DNA from: CAYFIW01 sp964500645
GTDB lineage: Bacteria; Chloroflexota; Dehalococcoidia; Lucifugimonadales; UBA826
Length of the DNA stretch: 10,821 nt
Direction: 5' to 3'
Assembly: GCA_964500645.1 (NCBI GenBank)
Contig: CAZCOH010000054.1
Location: forward strand, 1-10,821
The notes under the pieces are model-generated. The model searched no databases and was not told the DNA's origin. It worked only from the letters and a program-made list of their open reading frames with translations. The position numbers and the translations under genes were made by a program. Every line of letters starts with the position of its first letter. Position 1 is the first letter of the stretch. Below, piece after piece: positions 1-5,859 of this stretch.

Positions 1-527
1 AATTAACTAATGAACAGATTTTGCTGAACTCTGCCATTCATGAGTTTGATTCTATTCGTTGGCTCCTAGGTGAGGAGGCGAGAAAAATCTATGTAACAGG
101 TGTTCATACAAATTCAGATAAAGTGTCTGATCTGCTTGATTTGATTACTGTTCATGTTTCACTCAGTGGAGATTGTGTTGCGAACTTTGATGTTTACATG
201 TCGGCTGGCTATGGGTACGAAATAGGATTTGAATTAATAGGACAAAACGGTACTGCAACCATAGGTCCTCCGAGCCATCCTTTTTATAGAGATAATCTCA
301 ACTATACTTCGACAGTGGAAAGTCACTGGCTTGGGCGTCTCCAACAAGCTTATCTCTCTGAAGTTCAAGCATGGGTTCATTCCGTCAAATCGGATGATTT
401 CACTGGCCCGACAGCGTGGGACGGATATATGTCTTTACAATCTGCTATATACGGGATCAAATCTCTAGAAACTGGATCGCCTATGAATATACCTGAGATT
501 GATGTCCCGGATTTATATAATCTATGA
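1..527 (+). CDS. Gfo/Idh/MocA-family oxidoreductase, C-terminal part (inositol 2-dehydrogenase-like), 5' partial
   Basis: The frame is open from the left window edge (first full codon at 3) to the TGA at 525-527. The 174 visible residues are therefore the C-terminal part of a larger protein; the N-terminal Rossmann NAD(P)-binding domain lies outside. The block IHEFDSIRWLLGEE (visible residues 12-25) matches the substrate-domain helix of the family, with the catalytic His at visible residue 13. In Bacillus subtilis inositol dehydrogenase an Asp lies four residues before this His; here that position is Asn (residue 9). Later features also fit the family's alpha/beta substrate domain: a beta-sheet stretch ending in LIGQNGTATIG, and a helix AYLSEVQAWVHSVKS before the C-terminal tail. 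Members oxidise hydroxyls of inositols or sugars with NAD(P); the exact substrate cannot be assigned. The gene converges on the glycohydrolase gene with no spacer. Family is confident, inositol specificity is not. Confidence 0.85.
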   Translation, partial: LTNEQILLNSAIHEFDSIRWLLGEEARKIYVTGVHTNSDKVSDLLDLITVHVSLSGDCVANFDVYMSAGYGYEIGFELIGQNGTATIGPPSHPFYRDNLNYTSTVESHWLGRLQQAYLSEVQAWVHSVKSDDFTGPTAWDGYMSLQSAIYGIKSLETGSPMNIPEIDVPDLYNL

Positions 528-1931
528 TTACACTTCTTCAATTAACTGTGGCATGATGGTCTTAGGTAGTTCTCCCATTCTAAGTGCGAGGGTAGACAGA
601 GATCTTTCAAAGAACCATGCCATACCAGAGTGAATATCATCACCAAACGGTTCTATCCATGAACTGTCTAAATAACCCGGTCCGAAATACGCGCCTAGTA
701 ACGAACCTGCAGTAGCCCCAAAACTGTCGGTATCAGCTCCCTGGCTAACTTGTATGCAAATTCCGTGCCCTATGTCTTCTGCAAATTTCAAAGTATTTAT
801 CAACATACCCGTCTCTTGATATATTCGACAGTGACCGTATTCTCCGTATTTATCGCTTATTTTGTCATACGCTTCTTCCCACGATGATGCCTTCTTCACC
901 ACTTCAAGACATGCCGACACTCTTTCATAAAACCTACTTTTTTGAGGTATATATTGAAGTGCTGTCTCAAAAATGCCAATTCGATCACTCGTGACTTGAG
1001 CCGCCGCTATTGCGGAAGCTATAAACATAGTTCCATAAATGCCGGTACGACTATGAGTGAAACTTGCATCTTTCCATGCCATATTAGCTGCGTCTTGTGG
1101 CCTTCCGGGACATGCGTAGCCGTAGGCATCGGCTCTTATAGCTGCGCCACATAATTCGTCTCCAGGATTGAGATAATCATTAAATATGCTTAGATGTCCC
1201 GATCTTTCTGTTAGGGGAGCTCTCGGGCCTATTCCACCCTTTTCGAGAAATGATTCTATGGTAAACCTGTCGAGAGATTCAGTTCCTGCCCTCAATAGGG
1301 TAGTTCTCTCAGGGCCAAATGTCGTTTGGAAATTCAGGTGTTTCAGCCACAGGTCTTGGACATTAATATGAGTAAATGCGGGGCCATATTCCTCCAATAT
1401 AAGCATCCCCATAATAGTGTAATTTATGTCATCATCAGGGGCGACATACTGGATATATTCTCTTGCCGTTTCTGAGAAGGAATTGTTGACTCTTGGAAGG
1501 TGTTTTTTTATTTTTTTAGACACGTAATTATCTAACGGCCATTCATCCATGGCCTTGAGGGCGTCTCGTATCTCGTGACCTGTAAAACTCGCTTCCAAAG
1601 GCTTGCCTAATATACAGCCAGCAACGGATCCGAGAAAGGCAGATTCTACTTTTTGGGTACTCTCCTCTATAGTTATAGAACCTATTGTTTTTAGGTTTCT
1701 TGAAGGATCAGATTCTATCCATATGTGTTCCAAGTCATTCGGCTCTACATATGGCCATTCTGAGCTAATCGGTAAGTTAGATAATTCACTTGCGAACTCT
1801 AGTAATTTATCGTAGCTTTCGGGTAAAGATTCTAGTTTGGAAATCATTCCATCTATTTCGTATCCTTGCTCTCCCTTGTTTAAAATGACACCCCGAATTC
1901 GTGTTTTTAAGGTCTCCAAGCTGATTATCAT
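528..1931 (-). CDS. ADP-ribosylglycohydrolase-fold family protein
   Basis: A 467-aa protein starting at ATG 1931-1929, with a GGAGAAG-type Shine-Dalgarno about 11 nt upstream. The ADP-ribosylglycohydrolase fold is marked by ESAFLGSVAGCILGKPLE (residues 96-113), the acidic PDDDINYT (165-172) equivalent to the TDDT metal motif, and GADTDSFGATAGSLLGA (398-414) equivalent to the C-terminal GGDTDT metal motif. The acidic residues expected to bind the binuclear Mg are therefore present. Unlike small ARH enzymes of about 300 aa, it has roughly 90 extra N-terminal residues and Cys instead of Asp in the first motif (GCILG rather than GDALG). Family members remove ADP-ribose from proteins or small molecules or hydrolyse related N-glycosides; this longer type has no substrate that I can name. 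No signal peptide, so probably cytoplasmic. It is divergent from the aldo/keto reductase gene and convergent with the Gfo/Idh/MocA gene (stop codons abut), suggesting shared control with the aldose dehydrogenase and nucleoside hydrolase genes (inference). Confidence 0.85.
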   Translation of the reverse strand: MIISLETLKTRIRGVILNKGEQGYEIDGMISKLESLPESYDKLLEFASELSNLPISSEWPYVEPNDLEHIWIESDPSRNLKTIGSITIEESTQKVESAFLGSVAGCILGKPLEASFTGHEIRDALKAMDEWPLDNYVSKKIKKHLPRVNNSFSETAREYIQYVAPDDDINYTIMGMLILEEYGPAFTHINVQDLWLKHLNFQTTFGPERTTLLRAGTESLDRFTIESFLEKGGIGPRAPLTERSGHLSIFNDYLNPGDELCGAAIRADAYGYACPGRPQDAANMAWKDASFTHSRTGIYGTMFIASAIAAAQVTSDRIGIFETALQYIPQKSRFYERVSACLEVVKKASSWEEAYDKISDKYGEYGHCRIYQETGMLINTLKFAEDIGHGICIQVSQGADTDSFGATAGSLLGAYFGPGYLDSSWIEPFGDDIHSGMAWFFERSLSTLALRMGELPKTIMPQLIEEV

Positions 1932-2058
1932 TTGATTTTCTTCTCCGCTAATTCCGTGTGATACTTCTTTTTATGAGAAATTTTATTCAAATTCTTACCT
2001 ACGTATTCCATATAGAACACTCTCATAATAATATGTCCAGAGATTTAATACTTGCTAA
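1932..2058. promoter_or_regulatory. Divergent intergenic region holding promoters for both flanking genes
   Basis: This AT-rich gap lies between the minus-strand glycohydrolase and the plus-strand aldo/keto reductase, so both promoters must lie here or just inside the neighbours. On the minus strand, TGGACA (2039-2034) resembles a -35 box and TATATG (2014-2009) is a weak -10 candidate at a long 19-bp spacing. On the plus strand TAATAT near 2027-2032 could be a -10, but no convincing -35 precedes it. An 8-bp inverted pair, TTATGAGA (1971-1978) and TCTCATAA (2021-2028), is separated by 42 bp and could be a pair of operator half-sites. In an AT-rich stretch such a pair can also arise by chance. 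The promoter elements are weak pattern matches; only the divergent arrangement is firm. Confidence 0.35.
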
Positions 2059-2060
2059 GT

Positions 2061-2066
2061 GAGGTG
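2061..2066 (+). promoter_or_regulatory. Ribosome binding site deciding the aldo/keto reductase start
   Basis: GAGGTG at 2061-2066 lies just before TTG 2071-2073, with GAGG six nt from it. The alternative GTG at 2059-2061 overlaps this purine block and has no Shine-Dalgarno of its own, so TTG 2071 is the better start. Confidence 0.6.
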
Positions 2067-2070
2067 TTTT

Positions 2071-3087
2071 TTGCAAACAAATTTGAAAAAAGCTCAAATA
2101 GGAAAAACTGGACTTGAGGTTACAAGAATCGGCATGGGTGGTGCACCTATTGGAAAGGGAGAGATAGATATAGCAATTGACAGTTTGGAGACAGCTTATA
2201 GAGAGGGGATTCGTTACTTTGATACTGCTCCTTTATATGGAACTGGACGTAGTGAGACTTATTACGGAAATTTTTTACCAACGATTGATAGGGATGATTT
2301 CACTCTGTCTACGAAGGTAGGCCGACTCTTACTTTCTGAGGATGATGCGTCCAAATTTTCATACTCGGAATCAGTGAATCTTGAATCGGATGTATTCAAC
2401 ATTAATAATAGAAGTGCAAAATATAGAAATCAGGTTGTTTTCAACTATTCCAGAGATGGAATCCTGCGTTCTATTGATGAAAGTCTTAGTCGCCTGGGAT
2501 TGGATCGTATAGATATCGCCTTAATCCATGACCCTGATGACTTTTATGAACAAGCCCTAAATGAGGCATTTCCGACTCTTGCCGATTTAAAGTCTCAAGG
2601 TGTTATCAAAGCAATAGGCGCCGGTATGAACGAATGGGAAATGTTGAGCGAATTTGCTAAGAATGCAGATTTTGACTGTTTTTTGCTTGCTGGCAGGTAC
2701 ACTTTGCTGGATCATTCCGCCCTCCATGAATTAATGCCACTCTGTGAGGAAAAGGAAATTAGTTTGATTTTAGGTGGGCCATATAATAGTGGAATATTGG
2801 CTTCAGATCTTGATTCCGAGACTACTTATTTTTATGAGACCTCACCTCAAGAAGTAGTTCGGAAAGCACAGGCTATAAAGAAGGTTTGCGATCGACATGA
2901 TGTACCTTTGAAGGCAGCGGCATTACAGTTCGGCTTAAATCATCCCACCGTAGCTGCGACTATACCTGGTCCAACTGATGCAAATGAATTGAAAGAAAAC
3001 ATAAAGATGGCTACATTTGATATAAACTCCGATTTGTGGCTAGAACTAAAAAGTGAAGGATTGATCCATCAGGATTGTCCGTCCTAG
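2071..3087 (+). CDS. Aldo/keto reductase, D-threo-aldose 1-dehydrogenase (L-fucose dehydrogenase)-like
   Basis: A 338-aa protein read from TTG 2071; a GTG at 2059 would add four residues but overlaps the Shine-Dalgarno. It is a TIM-barrel aldo/keto reductase with the full catalytic tetrad: Asp51 and Tyr56 in YFDTAPLYGTGRSE, Lys82 in LSTKVGRLL, and His153 in ALIHDPDD. The conserved N-terminal IGKTGLEVTRIGMGGAPIG is present. The blocks LAGRYTLLD and LGGPYNSGIL, plus a long insertion between the Lys and the His, are typical of the branch that includes D-threo-aldose 1-dehydrogenase, L-fucose dehydrogenase and pyridoxal 4-dehydrogenase, rather than classical aldose reductases. Such enzymes oxidise the anomeric carbon of a free aldose to the lactone with NAD(P). 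It has no signal peptide and should be cytosolic. The nucleoside hydrolase follows 92 bp downstream on the same strand, and the glycohydrolase is divergent upstream. The context suggests it oxidises a sugar released by one of these hydrolases (inference). Family is certain, substrate is not. Confidence 0.9.
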   Translation: MQTNLKKAQIGKTGLEVTRIGMGGAPIGKGEIDIAIDSLETAYREGIRYFDTAPLYGTGRSETYYGNFLPTIDRDDFTLSTKVGRLLLSEDDASKFSYSESVNLESDVFNINNRSAKYRNQVVFNYSRDGILRSIDESLSRLGLDRIDIALIHDPDDFYEQALNEAFPTLADLKSQGVIKAIGAGMNEWEMLSEFAKNADFDCFLLAGRYTLLDHSALHELMPLCEEKEISLILGGPYNSGILASDLDSETTYFYETSPQEVVRKAQAIKKVCDRHDVPLKAAALQFGLNHPTVAATIPGPTDANELKENIKMATFDINSDLWLELKSEGLIHQDCPS

Positions 3088-3112
3088 ATTGGGTGGAGAT
3101 CTGAAGTGTTAA

Positions 3113-3134
3113 ATGTGTTTGGTATACAACACAT
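3113..3134. promoter_or_regulatory. Imperfect palindrome, candidate operator upstream of the nucleoside hydrolase
   Basis: Arms ATGTGTT (3113-3119) and AACACAT (3128-3134) are perfect inverted repeats around an 8-bp spacer that contains GTATAC. The site lies in the 92-bp gap after the aldo/keto reductase stop and 45 bp before the nucleoside hydrolase start. It is AT-rich and not followed by a T-run, so it is not an intrinsic terminator. Its size and position suit binding by a dimeric repressor, but no regulator gene is in the window and a 7-bp pair can arise by chance. Confidence 0.35.
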
Positions 3135-3167
3135 ATATCCAAAGTAGGTTTAGTAGCTCTAATAGAT

Positions 3168-3174
3168 GGGAGGG
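3168..3174 (+). promoter_or_regulatory. Strong Shine-Dalgarno of the nucleoside hydrolase gene
   Basis: GGGAGGG at 3168-3174 lies about six nt before ATG 3180. It is one of the strongest ribosome binding sites in the window and fixes the start. Confidence 0.7.
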
Positions 3175-3179
3175 TTATT

Positions 3180-4136
3180 ATGGAGAAATATTCGAAGCCG
3201 GTCATCATTGATTGTGATCCTGGTATTGATGATGCTGCGGCTCTTTTTATGGCACTGGCAAGTGATGCTCTAGAGGTAAAGGCTCTCACCACTGTTTTTG
3301 GAAATGTATCTGTAGAACAAACGACGGTTAATGCTCTTAAGATTCTAGAAGTGGCGGGACGGTCGGAAATTCCTGTCTATCGAGGTGCGGGAAGAACTTT
3401 TGATTTTAAAGACCCACACTATGCTAAACATATACATGGGACTGACGGCCTCGGTAATACTTCCTTCGCTGACCCCATAACCCCAGTACAAACTGATCAC
3501 GCTGTTAATGCAACTATAGATATAGTGATGAAGAATTCAGGGAAAGTTTCGTATGTTGCTTTAGGAAGATTAACGAATCTGGCCTTGGCGATAAATATGA
3601 ATCCTGATCTAGTTGACAGTATTTCGGAAGTGATAGTTATGGGTGGGGCGATTTATCAACCAGGTAATGCGACCCCAATTGCAAGTGCAAATCTATATGG
3701 TGACGTTTTAGCAGCATCCATAATTTATGATTCAGGATTGAAAATTGCCCAAGTTGGATTAGATGTTTGCAACAAGGTAGAAATTACCATGGATGAACAA
3801 AATGAAATTTGGGATCTTGATTCTCAGGTGTCTAACTTTCTTAAAGAGATAACACCTTTCATTAGGACGGCATACGGAAAGATAGGAACGGCTGAGCAAG
3901 GATCTGTTAGATACAACGATATGCCGGCGGTGGGTTACACCATAGATAGTTCTCTATTTAGATGTGAAGAATTAAAAATGGCCATAGAGACGCAAGGCCA
4001 ATACACAAAAGGGCAGACTGTGAATGGGAGTCATCGTGACTACATTGGTGAAGCGAATCTAGTAAATGTGTGCTTGGATGTCGATGATAAAAGACTAATA
4101 AAAATGTGGATGGAATCGATTTCTAGTTATTCATGA
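3180..4136 (+). CDS. Inosine/uridine-preferring nucleoside hydrolase family protein
   Basis: A 318-aa protein, the usual length for the family. The N-terminal calcium motif DCDPGIDDA (residues 11-19) supplies the Asp cluster (Asp13, Asp17, Asp18) that holds Ca and the attacking water. Also visible are HGTDGLGN (86-93), the LTN Thr132 of the metal site in ALGRLTNLALAI, MGGAIYQPGNATP (154-166, Asn163) and the C-terminal Asp247. The family hydrolyses the N-glycosidic bond of ribonucleosides to base plus ribose, in the cytosol. Two substrate-contact positions differ from the Crithidia enzyme: AEFN is ASAN here (Glu166 to Ser169), and the catalytic HD pair is Asn246-Asp247 (His241 to Asn). Specificity may therefore not be ordinary inosine/uridine, although fold and metal site look intact. 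It follows the aldo/keto reductase on the same strand after 92 bp containing a palindrome, and converges on the membrane-protein gene 18 bp away. Family assignment is firm; substrate is open. Confidence 0.92.
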   Translation: MEKYSKPVIIDCDPGIDDAAALFMALASDALEVKALTTVFGNVSVEQTTVNALKILEVAGRSEIPVYRGAGRTFDFKDPHYAKHIHGTDGLGNTSFADPITPVQTDHAVNATIDIVMKNSGKVSYVALGRLTNLALAINMNPDLVDSISEVIVMGGAIYQPGNATPIASANLYGDVLAASIIYDSGLKIAQVGLDVCNKVEITMDEQNEIWDLDSQVSNFLKEITPFIRTAYGKIGTAEQGSVRYNDMPAVGYTIDSSLFRCEELKMAIETQGQYTKGQTVNGSHRDYIGEANLVNVCLDVDDKRLIKMWMESISSYS

Positions 4137-4154
4137 GAATTGTGTAGTTTATAG

Positions 4155-4787
4155 TTAGGCAAAATTTACCAAAAATGGAGCCGGTGATAATTTTGAGAAT
4201 ATCATCATTAATATGGAGAAAGTAATTCCTGCCGCGAATTGCCATTTGAAGCCTGCTGTTTGTAGCCTATCAATGCCATAGAATGTTGCTGCAAGACACC
4301 CCCCACCGATGAGACCAGATATAACTCCAAATATGCCATGTGTGAAGGCGCTAGTAGGAGCTAATACGATCGCATCAAGAAAATAGAAGAATGCCTTTTC
4401 CCATGCAATCAATCCTTGTGTTAAGACCATTAAAAACTCGCCCATTGGAAGTAATAGACCCGTAATGAAAGGGACGAAGATTCCATATATAAGCCCAACG
4501 AAAATCCAAATAAATATATTCCTGCTTAGATAATTTTCACCAATTACGATTTTAACTATGACAAATGCTAAAAATGCTCCAGCTATGAATGATGGTGTTC
4601 CCAAAAAAATAGATGGTATCAAGTCATAATGTTCTGGATCTTGATGCCGCACTTTATGCTCAGATATCTCGGATATGAAGAATCTTGCGAAACCAGTAGA
4701 TCCGCCACAAATAGCGGCAATTAGGGCGAATTTCCCTGCTTCAGATGTCTTAGATATTGATTGCAGGATTAGGGTTGGTTTTAACAT
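4155..4787 (-). CDS. Unrecognised multi-spanning membrane protein, last gene of the ABC importer operon
   Basis: A 210-aa protein that I do not recognise. Hydrophobic segments at about 18-39, 58-82, 90-113, 148-170 and 182-200 predict five, possibly six, membrane spans. A polar, His/Asp/Glu-rich loop lies at about 40-55. Gly-rich runs such as ISGLIGGGCL (156-165) suggest tight helix packing. There is no ATPase, EAA loop or other transporter motif, so it is not a third permease of the usual type. ATG 4787-4785 is the only plausible start; no normal Shine-Dalgarno lies directly upstream. The 22-bp gap after the OppF stop is wholly part of a perfect inverted repeat. Same strand and close spacing imply cotranscription with the importer. 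It could be an accessory subunit, an unrelated passenger or a small solute carrier; nothing in the sequence decides. Confidence 0.65.
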   Translation of the reverse strand: MLKPTLILQSISKTSEAGKFALIAAICGGSTGFARFFISEISEHKVRHQDPEHYDLIPSIFLGTPSFIAGAFLAFVIVKIVIGENYLSRNIFIWIFVGLIYGIFVPFITGLLLPMGEFLMVLTQGLIAWEKAFFYFLDAIVLAPTSAFTHGIFGVISGLIGGGCLAATFYGIDRLQTAGFKWQFAAGITFSILMMIFSKLSPAPFLVNFA

Positions 4788-4812
4788 AGATTAATGATAA
4801 CTCATTAATCTA
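4787..4812 (-). promoter_or_regulatory. Perfect 11-bp inverted repeat at the OppF/membrane-protein junction
   Basis: On the + strand TAGATTAATGA (4787-4797), a 4-nt loop TAAC, then TCATTAATCTA (4802-4812). On the minus-strand transcript the first three bases are the UAG stop codon of the OppF-type gene and the last base is the A of the AUG of the membrane-protein gene. It is AT-rich with no following U-run, so it does not look like a terminator. A GGAG lies nine nt before the hairpin base (4825-4822). Folding would place that GGAG beside the AUG. An alternative is a DNA operator palindrome. Confidence 0.75.
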
Positions 4813-5856
4813 AATGGTTGACTCCGATAGGACGCCCTGTAGAACCAATTCTTCGGCTCTATGGCAGCTCACGTAGTGTCCTTCCGTTATCTCTTGCAAT
4901 ACAGGAGTTTCAGATTTACATTGATCTGTCGCATACTCGCAACGTGGGTGGAAATAACAACCTGATGGAGGATCTGCAGGATTTGCCACTTCACCCTGTA
5001 AAACAATTCGGTCTGACTTTTCTCTAGGGTCTGGCTCTGGTACGGCGGATAATAGTGCCGCAGTATATGGATGTTTCGGTGTGGCAAATAATTCATCTGT
5101 GGGAGCCATTTCCACAAGTTTACCTACATACATTACTGCTACTCTGTCGCTTATGTGTTTAACTACGCTAAGATCGTGGGCAACAAATAAATAAGTAAGT
5201 CCAAGTTCTTCTTGAAGGTCTGCAAGTAGATTTAAAACTTGAGCCTGAACAGACACGTCTAATGCTGAAACGGGCTCGTCTGCAACGATCAACTTTGGAT
5301 TGAGTGCCAACGCTCGGGCTATACCGATTCGCTGGCGTTGTCCCCCACTAAATGCGTGAGGAAATCGGCGCATGTATTCAGGTCTCAACCCTACCATTTC
5401 CAGTAACTCAGCAACGCGTTGTTCTCGATCATTTTTTGTCCCTATATTATTTAGTAGTAAAGGCTCACCAATTGTATCGAGGAGGGTCATGCGAGGATTT
5501 AATGAAGAAAATGGGTCCTGAAATATCATTTGTATGTCGCTGCGTATCTTCTTTAAATTAGATCCCTTTAGCGAAGCAATGTCTACAATTTCATCTTCTT
5601 GCGTTCTGAATAATATTTCACCACTTGTTGGATCCACAGCCCTTAATATACAACGTGCGGTGGTTGTTTTTCCGCAACCACTTTCCCCAACGAGACCGAG
5701 TGTTTCTCCATCGTTAATGTGGAAATTAACTCCATCTACAGCTCTTATTTGACCTACTTCTTTCTTTAGGAATCCTTGCCTTATAGGGAAGTGTTTTTCT
5801 AGATCTGAGACTTCCAATAACCTGTCATCAGCTAACTTAGTATCAATCGTGGTCAC
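4810..5856 (-). CDS. OppF/DppF-type ABC transporter ATP-binding protein
   Basis: A 348-aa ATPase of the peptide/opine/nickel importer family. Visible: Walker A GESGCGKT (57-64), Q-loop Gln113 in IFQDPFSSLNPR, signature FSGGQRQRIGIARAL (169-183), Walker B LIVADEP (189-195) and the switch His227 in VAHDLS. The C-terminal oligopeptide-transporter extension follows: HPYTAALLSAVP (262-273) and four cysteines, C300-x5-C306-x6-C313-x17-C331, a pattern that binds an iron-sulphur cluster in some characterised relatives. The start is GTG 5856-5854. It lies only 3 nt after the OppD-type stop, with AAGGAG eight nt upstream encoded by the end of that gene, so translation is probably coupled. The QxDPxxSLNPR Q-loop and N-terminal 'KHFPI' style mark it as the F-type partner. 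It should dimerise with the OppD-type ATPase and power import through the two permeases at the inner face of the membrane. Substrate is not readable from an ATPase. Confidence 0.95.
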   Translation of the reverse strand: MTTIDTKLADDRLLEVSDLEKHFPIRQGFLKKEVGQIRAVDGVNFHINDGETLGLVGESGCGKTTTARCILRAVDPTSGEILFRTQEDEIVDIASLKGSNLKKIRSDIQMIFQDPFSSLNPRMTLLDTIGEPLLLNNIGTKNDREQRVAELLEMVGLRPEYMRRFPHAFSGGQRQRIGIARALALNPKLIVADEPVSALDVSVQAQVLNLLADLQEELGLTYLFVAHDLSVVKHISDRVAVMYVGKLVEMAPTDELFATPKHPYTAALLSAVPEPDPREKSDRIVLQGEVANPADPPSGCYFHPRCEYATDQCKSETPVLQEITEGHYVSCHRAEELVLQGVLSESTI

Positions 5857-5859
5857 TTT

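Noticed and set aside
942..1154. Open frame of 70 codons on + within the glycohydrolase gene
   Set aside because: Antisense to a conserved part of the glycohydrolase core, with no family features.
1500..1522. T-rich run that could be read as a + strand terminator tail
   Set aside because: It lies inside the glycohydrolase coding region, where it encodes a Lys-rich KKIKKH stretch, and no stem precedes it on the + strand.
3011..3292. Open frame of 93 codons on - spanning the aldo/keto reductase end and nucleoside hydrolase start
   Set aside because: It overlaps two confident genes and a likely regulatory gap, and the translation is low-complexity Ser/Ala/Thr without a family match.
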